64,000 nt of DNA from Lotus japonicus. Its lineage: Eukaryota > Streptophyta > Magnoliopsida > Fabales > Fabaceae. A program made the translations under genes and the position numbers. The notes beneath the pieces were generated by a model that had not been told where the DNA came from, searched no databases, and saw only the letters and a program-made list of their open reading frames with translations. Shown piece after piece: positions 22,701 to 33,914 of the stretch. Position 1 is the stretch's first letter. The number at the start of each line of letters is the position of its first letter. The stretch spans positions 42,185,176 through 42,249,175 of the forward strand of contig NC_080046.1 in the NCBI RefSeq assembly GCF_012489685.1. Direction: 5' to 3'.

Positions 22701-23209
22701 GATTTCCTTTTGTCAATGTGTAATGATGGCACTATTTCGATCATGGCCTTTGATGCCAAGTTTCATGTAACTTTTCGACAATGTTTCTGGCACTTAGACC
22801 ATATAATTTGACATTTAATTTGCCAAGTCCTTTCAGTTTCCACTATGCATTTATTCTGACGGCTATTTACTATTGTTGCGCCGTTCAAACTCCATCGCAC
22901 CCTTTACGCAGTCGTTGCTTGGTTTCTGGGAAATAGGCCAATTTATTGCACTCCTATACCACGTTTTCTTGATTCAATGAAAGTCTTTGTCCATTAAAGG
23001 CCAAAGCTATTTACGATGATAGTGGTAATTTACGTGGCGTGTAACCATAAGATGAAGAGTTGGCAACTGATTGCTATTAATTAATGCACTCCTTTGTTGT
23101 TATACTATAAATAGAGCGTTTTTGGTTACTTCTTTTCAGTAACTTCTTCAAACTCTTCCTTACTTCTTTTCCAGAATTCCCTTCCTGTTTTTGACAAACT
23201 CCTTCAGCC
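22701..23209 (+). other. spacer between the two antisense genes
   Basis: No gene. It should hold the 3' UTR of the plant-mobile-domain gene and the promoter of the next small gene. The TATA-like CTATAAATA at 23105-23113 lies about 100 bp before the next ATG. Confidence 0.55.
23105..23113 (+). promoter_or_regulatory. TATA box of the second antisense ORF
   Basis: CTATAAATA, about 100 bp upstream of the ATG at 23210, with a CT-rich leader (CTTCTTCAAACTCTTCCTTAC) between. The arrangement mirrors the promoter at 18810. Confidence 0.5.
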
Positions 23210-23641
23210 ATGGCTAGCCGTCGTATTCTTAATCAAATCCGGAGTTTGGCCTTTGATCAAGACCTGTTTTGGGAGTTACATTCTTTCCTTTCTTTGGCTG
23301 AAGAGCTTACTGGGCTCATCAACCAACTTCTGCAGCGGAATATTATTGCCTCTGTGAGAATTCCTCTCCTGCAGTTTCTGGGCCTTCTGCATGAAGCGGT
23401 GCCTCTGTATGAAGAACACCGGGAATTCACTGCTCGAGTGTTCTTTGTTGAACACCAAATTGATGAGAAGATGGAGGAATTTGACTAGTTGAGGGCTGCT
23501 TCGAATCAAGTGGACCCTGAGGGGAGTGTGGGAGCTCTGAAAGCCTTGGTTGACAAGCTTTCCATTACCGCTCGTGAGGAGCTGGATCTTCGACAGGAGA
23601 AATCGCGACTGGAATCTCAACATGGAGCCTCTAAGGGCTAG
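23210..23641 (+). pseudogene. second antisense ORF, helical, one in-frame stop
   Basis: The frame starts MASRRILNQIRSLAFDQDLF and is open to a TAG at 23486-23488. It then continues in the same frame for 50 codons to a stop at 23639-23641 (143 codons in all). The sequence is Leu/Glu-rich and predicted by eye to be helical or coiled coil. I recognise no family. A TATA box upstream and an AATAAA-like signal near 23712 bracket it. It may be a truncated remnant of a former larger antisense gene, or a small accessory protein now disabled. The 3' end lies about 110 bp from the pol stop on the other strand. Confidence 0.5.
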
Positions 23642-23751
23642 ATACAATAGTAATAGGGCCAACCCTCCCTTTTAGCGTTTTTTGCCATATCTGTAATGCT
23701 TCATTTCAATTAATAAAACATTCGACTTTTGGCAATTTATTTTTTTATTCC

Positions 23752-26700
23752 TTATTCGATGTTTATTTCATGCAACATTGGCTTATATGCTTTTAAGTAT
23801 TTGCCATTTATTGTCATTTGTCGATTTCGACCCCCTAATTCCTTAATCAAGTAAGCGTTATTTAAAAACACTTTCTCGACTGTGAAAGGGCCTTCTAAGT
23901 TTGGAGCCCATTTTCCATAACGTTTGTCTTTTTTATCGACTGGTAAAATAACCTTCCATACGTAATCACCAGGCATAAAAGATTTAACTCTAACCTTTTT
24001 ATTGTAAGCTCTAGCAATGCGATCCTTTTGCCTGGTTAGGGTATCTAATGCCAATAATCTTTCTTCGTCGAGATTGACTAATTCATCAAGCATCATATTC
24101 CAATAGTCTTCACTTGGAATTTCTTCTTGCTTTTGGATTCTACATGACTGTAAATACACTTCTGCTGGCAGCACCGCTTCTTGGCCGTACGCTAGTCGAA
24201 ATGGTGTTGCCCCGGTAGCTTCCTTAGGCGAATTCCTGTAAGCCCAAAGCACTTGGCCCAATGTTTGATGCCAGCTTTTAGGTTTTCGACCAACATGTTT
24301 CTTAATCAAGGAGATTAATGTTTTGTTGGCCGCTTCTACTTGGCCATTTGCCTGAGCATAATAAGGAGTCGAGGTTAGGAGTTTTATACCCCAAGATTCT
24401 GCGAATGATGCCACTTTTTTACCTACAAATACTGTGCCTTGGTCTGTAGTGAGTGACTCAGGTAACCCGAAACGGTACACTATGTGATTCTGAATGAAAT
24501 CGATCACCGCGTCCTGAGTAACATTTTGTAGAGGAATTGCCTCTACCCACTTGGTAAAGTAATCTATGGCCACTATTATGTACTTATGTTGCCTAGAAGA
24601 ACATGGGTTAATCTCGCCAATTAGATCTAAAGCCCACCCCCTGAATGGCCACGGTTTAATGATGGAGTGCAATTCACTTGCTGGCACATGTTGTATCCCT
24701 GCATGTTTCTGGCAATCTTGGCATCCCTTAGCATATTCCATGCAATCCTTCATGATGGTAGGCCAATACATCCCTTGTCGAAATAGGATCCATTTCATCT
24801 TGATTCCTGCCTGATGAGAACCACATAACCCATCGTGAACAGCTGCGATTGCTATGAACGCGTCGTCTTCACTTAAACACTTCAGTAGTGTTCCGTCGAC
24901 GTGCTTCTTGAATAACTCGTTTCCCATGACGACATAGTTCATCGCCCTGTACTTTGTTTTTCTATCTATGGTGCCCACAGGATTTTGTAAGTAATCGACA
25001 ATTGACTTTCTCCAATCATTAGGTGCCATATTGTTAATGACCAGGATGTCGAGGTCAGAGGGGTTTAGTTTTTCTTTGACCTCGATGAGCTCTTTCAGCC
25101 TCAATTTATTGACCACGTATCCTGACGCGATTTGTGCCAATTCATTGGCCTCTTGATTGTCTATCCTGGAAACATGGCCTATTCCAGCCTCGTCGAATTT
25201 GGCCAACAAATTATTCGCTTTCGTGTAGTATCTAGCCAGATTTTCACTAACGTATTTGTATTCCTTGGTAAGTTGCTTTATCACCAACTCAGAATCTCCT
25301 TTTATGACAACATTCTTTGCCCCAAGGGCTATCAAGATTTCGAGGCCTGATATTAACGCCTCATACTCAGCCTCATTGTTCGAGCAGTTACTCTTAATCC
25401 TAAACTTGAATTTCGTAGGGATGCCCCCTGGGGATACCACGAACATCCCGATTCCGGCTCCATTTTTATGGCTGGAACCGTCGAAAAATAGCTTCCAAGG
25501 TTGGATGCCCACATAGTTTACGATTTCTTTAGGCAAGGTATGATTTGCCAAGAAATCGGCAATTGCCTGCCCCTTAATTGCTTTTAGTGGGGATAAGTTA
25601 GTGAATATTCGGTTAGGGCCAAAGCCCATTTACCAATTCGACTGTGCAAGATAGGTTTGGATAACATGTGCTTTATTATATCATAATGAGAAAAAACCAT
25701 TACATCGATTGGCTTTATATAATATTTCAGCTTTATACAAGAGAAGTACAAGCATAAACACAATTTCTCAATTATGGTGTATCGAGTTTCTGCGTCATTC
25801 AACACCCTACTTAAGTAAAATATGGCTCTTTCTTTGCCATCCTCATCTTCTTGGGCTAACATACTTCCAATGGTTTCATCTGTGACAGAGATATACAGCT
25901 TCATTGGTCTCCCTCCTATGGGTGGTGCCATCACGGGTGGGTTAGACAAGTACTCTTTGAGCTCATCAAATGCTTTTTGATGTTCTGCTTCCCAGCGGAA
26001 TACATCTTCTTTCTTAAGTCGAAGGAGTGAGGAAAATGATTTTGTCTTCTCGCTGAGGTTGGCAATGAACCTCCTCAGGAAGTTGATCTTTCCTAATAAC
26101 GACTGCAGTTGTTTCTTGCTGGTTGGTGGACTTGTGTCGAGAATGGCTTTAGCTTTGTTCTTGTTAATCTCGATGTCCTTTTTATGTACCACAAAACCCA
26201 AAAAATCACCTGCAATAACACCAAAGGCACATTTAAGGGGGTTCATCTTTAAGCCATATTTCCTCATCCTCTCAAAGGATTTCCTTAGATGGGATAAATG
26301 GTCATCCCTTGATGGGGATTTCACCACAATATCATCAATGTAAACCTGCATGAAAGTTTCAATAAAATCATGAAAAATGGTATTCATTACCCTTTGGTAG
26401 GTCGCGCCAGCGTTTTTCAACCCAAATGGCATGACCACCCACTCATATGTCCCCAAGGCACCAGGACATCGAAAAGCTGTCTTCGACACATCTTCTTCTG
26501 CTATGAAGATTTGGTTGTAGCCTGAATAACCATCCAACAAGCTTAAGTATTCGTGGCCAGCAGCTGAATCCACGATCATCTCAGCAATGGGCATGTGATA
26601 CTCGTCTTTTGGAGTGGCAGCATTAAGATCTCGAAAGTCAATGCAAACCCTCATCTTTCCATTCTTCTTGATTATTGGGACCACGTTGGCTAACCAATCC

Positions 26701-27380
26701 ACATATCGAGCTGTCCTGATAAATTTGCACCTGAGGAGCCTTTCGATTTCTTCTTTGATTTTTACCAACACATCTGGATGGAACCTCCTAGGTAATTGCT
26801 TGACTGGTTTCTTATCTCCTTTGATGGGTAACTGCAATTCTACCAGTTCTCAACTAAGTCCTGACATTTCATCGTAATCCCAAGCGAAACAGTCTTTGAA
26901 TTCTTTGAGTAATTTCACCATCCTATCCTTTAACTCTGGGTCAATAAGAGCACTAATGTATGTTGGCTTCTTTTCTGAGCCATCACCCAAGTCTACTTCT
27001 TCCAAAGGGTCCTGTGCTTCCATTTTCTTGGAAATGTCGATCGTTGGCTTCTCGAAACCCAATGAGCTATCATCGTAGATGCAATCCAGCCTTAAATTAC
27101 GGAGATCTTCAAATTCTTCGACCCTCTGCTCGTCTTCTTCCAAGCGCGTGTTATCCTTATTCGTTGTTGCCTCTTCCCGAGATGTCATTTCGACAGGCAG
27201 AATTGAGACATTAGCTTCTTCAATAGCCATTTCTTTGGCCATTCTTTCGGCCTCTAAGGCCGTTCTTATTTTGTTTTCGGCTGCGTAAGCCGAAATTCGA
27301 GCTATGCTCGAATTAATCATCTTTACTACTGGTTTGCCACTCAGTAGTGACATCTTTTTCTTCATCGCTGTGCCATCCAC
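23752..27380 (-). pseudogene. Tat pol: RT, RNase H, archaeal-type RNase H, integrase
   Basis: On the minus strand the frame from 27380 carries the linker before RT (TYISALIDPELKDRMVKLLKEFKDCFAWDYDEM). RT follows (VCIDFRDLNAATPKD, active site YIDDIVV), then RNase H (MKLYISVTDETIGSMLAQ), a second archaeal-type RNase H (KLFFDGSSHKNGAGIGM, NEAEYEALISGLE, KGDSELV), and integrase with zinc-finger ligands (VHDGLCGSH … CQDCQKH) and the DDE core (ALDLIG, TTDQGTVF, GQVEAANKTL). A TGA at 26850-26852 lies just before the RT core, a frameshift near 25600 separates RNase H from the second RNase H, and another near 27340 separates protease from RT. Apart from these three lesions all domains are full length. 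Confidence 0.92.
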
Positions 27381-30300
27381 TCATGGCATCAGGCTTGCAT
27401 GCTTCATTGAGGTTTAGCCCCCGGATGGGATCCAATGTCACTGAGTACTCTAAGTATGGGTTGAAATATTGATTAGCCATTGTGTCCAAAGGAGCTATGG
27501 TGGCTAGGCTCTTCTCGAAATTCTTCTTACCAACGTAACCTGTCTCTGCTAAGTAGTAGCTTTGATCTGCTTGTACATTTTCGACGACCCCATCAGATTT
27601 CCAAATGGATATACGTTGGTGCAAAGTCGAGGGTACTGCCCCCACGCCATGAATCCATTCTCTTCCCAGCAGCAAATTGTAATTAGCATTTGAAGGGACC
27701 ACAATGAACAATGTGGAGCGGGCCACCGTTCCTACTGTTATGTTCAACATGATTGCCCCCAGGGAAGAACCTGTCTTTCCTTCATAATCAAAAAGTACCA
27801 TATCATGTGGGATTAGATCTGTTTCAGTTTTACCCAGCTTTTTGAGCATAAACCCAGGCATCAAGTTGATTGCAGCTCCTCCGTCGACAAGGACCTTATT
27901 AACTCCTTTCTCCTCGACTTTGGCCCAAACAAATAACGGTTTCAAATGGCTCTTCATCTGCTCGGTTGGCCTTTGGAAAATAGCTCTCTCATCCTCGACA
28001 GATCCTCTCTGCATCACATAATAACACAAGGGGTTGTCGTCTGGTTCTTCCTCGACATAGTAATCCTCTTCACTTTCTGTAACCTCTGATATTCTGTTGA
28101 ATTCAGTAGGTAAGATAGACACTATGCGGACGATGTTGAGGTCTTCTCCATCGATGTCATCGAAATCTTCGAGCATATCTTCATCCTCGTATTCGACAGC
28201 ATCTTTCCCCTTTTCCTTGGCCGGGTTTGGTGGCGCAGTTGTTCCTTGTTTAATGGCGTGGTCCAACCGATTGATAATCGACGCCACACTAGGTTCGTTG
28301 CGAGGGTTGTCTTCTGGCTTTATGTCCCATAGTGAATGGAACTTGCCACCTCTTTCCCTTTCAGCTTTTCTTTTCCTCAGAAAACGCCTGAACTGAGTCC
28401 TGGTCATTTGCTCAGGAGCATAGTAGTTCCCAGAACCATAGGAATAGCTTCGCGACACGCGAGAGTTGTTGATGTAAGAGGATCCCTGGCCTAGGTCGAT
28501 TTTCTGCCACTTCTGGTGTTGTTTCGGCCTTGGGGGTGCTGGTCTGAACCATTGGTTTTTTGGCAACCCAGCATCAGGGACGTAAGTCTTGTCTTTATTC
28601 CTCGACTTCTGGCCTCTATGGCCATCGAATTCCTGGCCTCTTTCAATCCACTCCTCGTGGGGATATTTCAGCCTTCTAGACACAGGCATTTTCTGTTGAT
28701 AATGTTTCTTCATTTCAGAATCTTGGCAGGCTTTGGCTGCAGACTTGTCGAAGACTGCGCTGCATCGGGGGCACAACATGACTTCTTTCTCGCCATCTTT
28801 GCTCCGGGATAGAAATTCCACAAGATTTTCTCCGGCCTTGGGGTAAACTTCATCTAAGCTCAACTCTTTCTCGACCGCTGGCTCTTCGACAACAATGTTT
28901 TCCTCCTTTGCCTCCCCGAGTGTCAGGCCTAGATCTAACTTTTCAGAAATGTCGACCATGCCAATGTAGAAAGGTTCCACATAGTTGGCCTCGACTACCT
29001 GCAACGGATCAGAGTCGATCTTCATTTGGCCTTTGGCTTTTTCATCATACTTGAGTCTTCCTGAATCCAATGCCCCCTGCACAAGATCCCTGAAACGAAC
29101 ACACTGTGAGGTCCAATGACCAAAAAAGTTGTGATATTTGCAATATTTCTTCCCTTTCCTCTGTTCAGGAGAAGGAAGCTTTTGGTCTTTGGTCACATCA
29201 AAAGTATAAGTTTTCACAACAGGGATTGCGTTTTTGGGGTTTTCTTCCCCGAGTTTGTTTTCATGTGGTTTCAATGCTTTACAAACATAAGGATCGCCTG
29301 GCTGGAGTTCAGCCAGATTGACATCATTTATGTCGACATCCGTGGGGACTTCTCGATAAACGCATGGACTTTGACACACTGGGTCGGCGTCTATGTAAGC
29401 TACTTTTTCCTTCTTTGGCCACTTAGTAGTCTTGGTCCTTTCTTCAGACTTTTCAGCCTTTAGTAATTCGATATGTCTCACCTTGTCTGCGAGTAGGGAC
29501 ATATCTCGAATATACTGAGTATCGATTTTCTTTCTAATGGATTACTCCAGACCACCAGCGGCTAAAACAACTAACTCGTGTTCAGGGACATGAGTGAAAC
29601 ATCGAGATTTAAGCATCCTAAACCTGTTTAGATAATCATCAATGGACTCTGCTGGCTTTCTTTTGACACTAGCCAAATCTTTCAAACTCACCTTGCACTC
29701 TCCCCTAAAGAATTGTTCATGGAAAATTCTTTCCAATTGGGCCCACGTATGGACTGACCTAGGGGCGAGGGTGGTGAACCAGGTAAACGCGTTCTTAGTT
29801 AAAGAACTCGGGAAGTACTTCATTTTTAAGTTTTCGTTGATGGCTAAATCCCCTGCTTCGATTTGGTACCTAGCTATGTGTTCTACAGTGGACTCTCCTG
29901 AATCCCCAGAGAACTTAGTGAATTTGGGGACCTTCCAGCCTCGAGGAAGTTCGGATTCGAGAACCTCTTCTGTGAAGGCCGACACAAAATGGGGTCTGTT
30001 CGCGAAACCCACGTTGAAGCCATGTTGGTTCAACAATTGTTCCACTACAGCAGCAACATTTTGTTGCCCCCCAGCATTTTGGTGTCGAATTCTTTCTAGC
30101 ACACCATCAGCATGTTCTTCCCTGTTCACCATATACACATTTTGCAATGGTGGTTGCGCTGCCTCATTCTCCCTAAACAAAGGGTTTGCCCCCACATCTT
30201 GGTGTTGTGGCGCTTGATAGCGCACAGGAGCAGGGACATGGTTAGGCAATGTGATTTGGTTAACCCCTGGTGCCGGTTGAATTTCGACCGGTGCCCCCAG

Positions 30301-30909
30301 GGCCGTAGCCAAGCGATCCATCTGACGTGCCAAATGCTGATTATTGGCATTATTGTTTTGGAGCACAGGGTTAATTATTTCGCCTATCTGACGAGATAGC
30401 ATGTTAACCATTTCATGGTTACTATCATCGACTTGCTGCCTAATGGCTTGAAGTGAACCAGTGTTCATACCTGTAGACAAATAAATTTGTGAACTAGACC
30501 CAGGAATAGGGCCAGGAGGACTAACTCGACTACTCCCTAAGTTCAACATTGTTCCATTTGCCCCAAAGGGGGGTATGCTGAATGGGGGAGCATTCTCAGG
30601 GAACGTCGAATACGTGCCTTGTATGCCTTGCATCACAGATATAGGCATACCATAAGGCATGTCTCCTCTTGTAACCGTTGGAACAAGTTGTGCCTGCACT
30701 GATGTAGATACAGACATTTCTGCAACTGCAGAAATTGCCACGTTCTGGATTGGCATAGTGGTGCCAGGCCCCATCCCAGTAGACACTTCTTCATTATTGA
30801 TACCGCTACTTCCCCCGGGACTGCCCTGATTGCCCACGTTAGACCCTTGGGGGGAAGTTTTTCCTCGATTGCTTGCCATACTCACAGTCTTACCACTTCT
30901 CAGGAGCAT
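27313..30909 (-). pseudogene. Tat gag and aspartic protease, one nonsense codon
   Basis: Reading from 30909 on the minus strand, gag starts MLLRSGKTVSMASNRGKT and contains the capsid-like core (FTWFTTLAPRSVHTWAQLERIFHEQFF). It stops at a TAA at 29542-29544, with the same frame continuing after 13 codons at 29502 (MSLLADKVRHIELLKAEK). Next comes a Cys/His motif (CKYHNFFGHWTSQC) and, near the end, the aspartic protease (VLVDGGAAINLMPGFMLKKLG, and LLLGREWIHG). The D-G-G active site is normal for Tat elements. Because the interruption is a single in-frame TAA at a position where coding resumes directly, it is most simply a point mutation. Confidence 0.88.
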
Positions 30910-31032
30910 ATAACACGTAAATCACAAGTAAAGCAAGTAGCAAATACCAGGTAACATGCAATAAAATAAACACACAAAACGCTTCTGTAAAACTTGGTTT
31001 TCACAAAAACGGTCCCACTGGGCGTGCCAATT
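30910..31032 (-). other. Tat 5' untranslated region and primer binding site
   Basis: The primer binding site reads TGGCACGCCCAGTGGGACC on the minus strand (31029 to 31011), three bases inside the 5' LTR (starting at 31033). Its complement ends in CCA, as a tRNA 3' end must. Ogre-type Tat elements use tRNA-Arg; I could not confirm the tRNA identity here. Confidence 0.8.
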
Positions 31033-31367
31033 TGTTTACGGTGATTTTTGGTAAACAAATATCCTCTTAGTTCGACTAAAGGAAGTTTAGATTCGGGGTC
31101 CTTTTGAGAAAACGTCTTGCCAAAGTGTTGTGTGTGAGTTAGTATTTTTCGACAGTGATGATCGGTTCGAAAGAAAACTGGATTTCATTAAGCAAGGATC
31201 AATTACATGAAGTCACATAAATCAAAATAACATGAAAACTACAAGAAACGTAGAATTCGACAAGAAATTGCACGAAGGAACTGGAAATTAACAAGCTTAA
31301 TGCAAGAAAACTAAAAAGCTGGTTCTGCAACGTACTCCTCCATCTTCACACCTTGCTCCTTGAGTCT
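31033..31367 (-). repeat. Tat 5' LTR, inner part (interrupted by Athila)
   Basis: 335 bp that match 17701-18035 of the other LTR. The match stops at AGTCT (31363-31367), which is the Athila target duplication, and resumes after 40170. Confidence 0.93.
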
Positions 31368-32719
31368 TGTTGGTCAATTCGCAAGTGTACGAATACCTCC
31401 GGGTTTTAAAATATCGAACCACAGGGATTGTGAGTGAGAATTGTTGATTTAAGCCTAAAGTTTGCAAGTTCTTAAAACAGTAAAATTTAGAAATTGATTT
31501 TGGTTGATTGTGACAAAAGATTTGCAAAAGAGCAATGTTGAAAATGATGTAAATAACAATTGATGGAAAATTGCCTTGGGTTTTTGATCAACTAATCCAT
31601 TTTAGTCCACCTATCCTATGCATGTGATATCTTGATTTCTCTCTTGTTGTTATAGCCTATGTACTTACTAGTTGATTCCTCACAAAAGTAATTCTCTCAA
31701 ATTGAAAGATAAGCCCAATTCCTTGTGTACTTAGTCATTTATATGAGGTTTGATAGCATGGTTATTCAGGCCAACAAAACCCTACCCTCACTCTATTCCT
31801 AGAAGCAAGTATAGAAGGACCTATTCCAATTCATGTCCCTAAATCATAACAAATTTCCATTTGATTATAATCTAGCCTATAGCAAAGGTGCACCAAAGCT
31901 AAACATGCAATAAGGAATTGAAATACAAGATTGAATCAAGACTCATGCATAGAGATAGGATTTAACAAACTAAAATTTCATAGAATCTCTTAACCCAAAG
32001 CAAAAAGTAAACTAGCCACTCATGGCTAGTGAATTCATAAAGGAAATGTAAAGAAAACCTGAGAAGAAATACAAGTTGGAAGCCTCCCTTGGCCCCAAAG
32101 TTCTCCTCAGCTCTCAAACTTGATCAAAAATGAGTAAAATGTCAAAATGTATCAAAGAAATTGGCCTAAGCCTTATTTATAGGCAAAACAAACGAAACTG
32201 GGCGCTCAGGCGCCAATTCAGAGCGCCTGAGCGCCAATTCAGAGTGCCTGAGCGCCAATTGCATGTTGAAAAACATGCTCTCTGACCCTATTGGCGCCTA
32301 GGCGCCCACTCCCAGCGCCTAGGCGCTCAAGCTCGCCTGAAAAAGACTTTTTGGCTTCTGAAACTCCTCTTTTCAATTCTCTTTAAGTTCTTCATCAATT
32401 CCATGCTTCTTGGCCTTCTTTCCCCTTCAGTTTCTGCACTCCAAACCTAACCAACAAGACAAGGAAGATTCTAGAAGCTCCAAGAGCTCATTAGCACAAG
32501 AAGTCCTTCATAAAACACAACAAAACCATGCAAGTCCTAAACTTTACTTAAAATGCAAGAAAACTACCTATAAAACTACTAAATTACCAAAACGAAATAA
32601 AAACTAGAGAAAAGAATAAAAATGCATGAGAATGCATGAAACACTACATGAGACTCAACAAAAAGACTCAAAACAACCAAAGAAATGACCCTAAAAACAC
32701 TACTAAAATAGGGTCATCA
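31368..32719 (-). repeat. Athila 3' LTR
   Basis: Plus-strand ends TGTTGGTCAATTCGC and …ATAGGGTCATCA, which on the minus strand is TGATGACCC…CCAACA. It contains a minus-strand TATA box (CCTATAAATAAGG, near 32172-32184) with a cluster of GGCGCC-type palindromes directly upstream of it (32201-32340). Confidence 0.93.
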
Positions 32720-33914
32720 CACCACTATACTCAACGACAGCTCGCCCTCGAGCGTAAAAAACACTCGCTTGCCCTCAAGCGCAAGAAATGCTCCCACACA
32801 AGTGCTCTCAACAAGGAATACTTCACAAAAACAGGGGGACAAAGTAATTTCAGCTAGTTCCAAGAGAAAGACCCGTCAACCTACTTCATGCATCTTTTGA
32901 AAAGAGAAGAGTGTAGAGTCCATTCATGAGAAGCATTTAGAACTAAAAATCCTAGGACGAGATGTTCATTTAGTGCACTGAGCACACAAACAAGTTCATA
33001 GGTCCTGAATGTCATTCACTCAATAGCAACAAAGATCAAACATGCAAATACTCAAAGAGACTTCCATAAGGGTTGAAACATTGGCTAGGTAAAACATGAT
33101 GGTGGTTGGTCCCTAAAGGAAAACTAGGCTTTCAAGCACATTGAGTGTGGTCCTCTTCTAATAACCCCGGAGCTTACAACACCCTTTTTTTTTACACAAG
33201 TCTCTTGCACCCCTTTTCAAACTCTTCTTTTCTTTTTCCAACTCCAACTTTTGTTTAGGAGTTCTTTTTCTTTCTTTTTTACTGTTTTTTTTTTCTTTTA
33301 GGGCAAGAGACTATTTCTCACTTTTCCAGCTCCATACAACACACAAGGACCATCACTCCCCCAATATTCCAACCAAACATCCATCCCAACTTTTGGCTAC
33401 AAAAAGATTCTCCAATTAAGCTCAAATGGGACAACTAAGGGCAATGTTCAACCACAAACTCAGAATCTCAAGAAATCCTATAAGTCTCAAGAATAAAACA
33501 GAAATCACTAAGCATGCTATGAGTGAAATTAACGCAGAACCAAGAATTGCAAGTGAGTCAGGATCCTCCAGAGAATTTTTATGGTGAAGGGTCAAAGATA
33601 GACCCTTAATGGACTCACACCGACTCCTTTCTCAAGACACACTCGGAAGACCGAAGTCTCCTCCTCTCTTCCCCAACATGCAATCACTCATCCCCGAAAC
33701 AACAACAAGTATTCACGAAAGCATTTTCAAAAACAGCACTAGTAGGGAAGCATAACTATACCTAAAAGCATGTGAGTATAGGGAAGTAAAAGACCCAAAA
33801 ACAAAAACAAAACCAGCTAAAACAATGCATGAACAAAAAGAAAACAAAATCTACAAATGGAAAATATGATAAAAATGCATGACCTAAACTAAGAGTAGAG
33901 TTACCTCAACAAAG
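32720..33914 (-). other. Athila region between env-like ORF and 3' LTR
   Basis: About 1.2 kb with no coding capacity. It includes T-rich and pyrimidine-rich tracts (33180-33310). No clear polypurine tract next to the LTR was identified on the minus strand. Confidence 0.55.

Noticed and set aside
29642..30217. Long plus-strand frame of 191 codons
   Set aside because: It lies opposite to the Tat gag core, has no recognised domain and no promoter-like sequence; it is a shadow of gag.
32410..32607. Small frame present twice (also 39856-40053)
   Set aside because: It is repeated only because it lies in both Athila LTRs; there is no domain and it is low-complexity Lys/Gln-rich.
33180..33310. Possible coding or polypurine tract in T-rich sequence
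   Set aside because: The position is about 460 bp from the LTR, too far for a polypurine tract, and all frames are broken.
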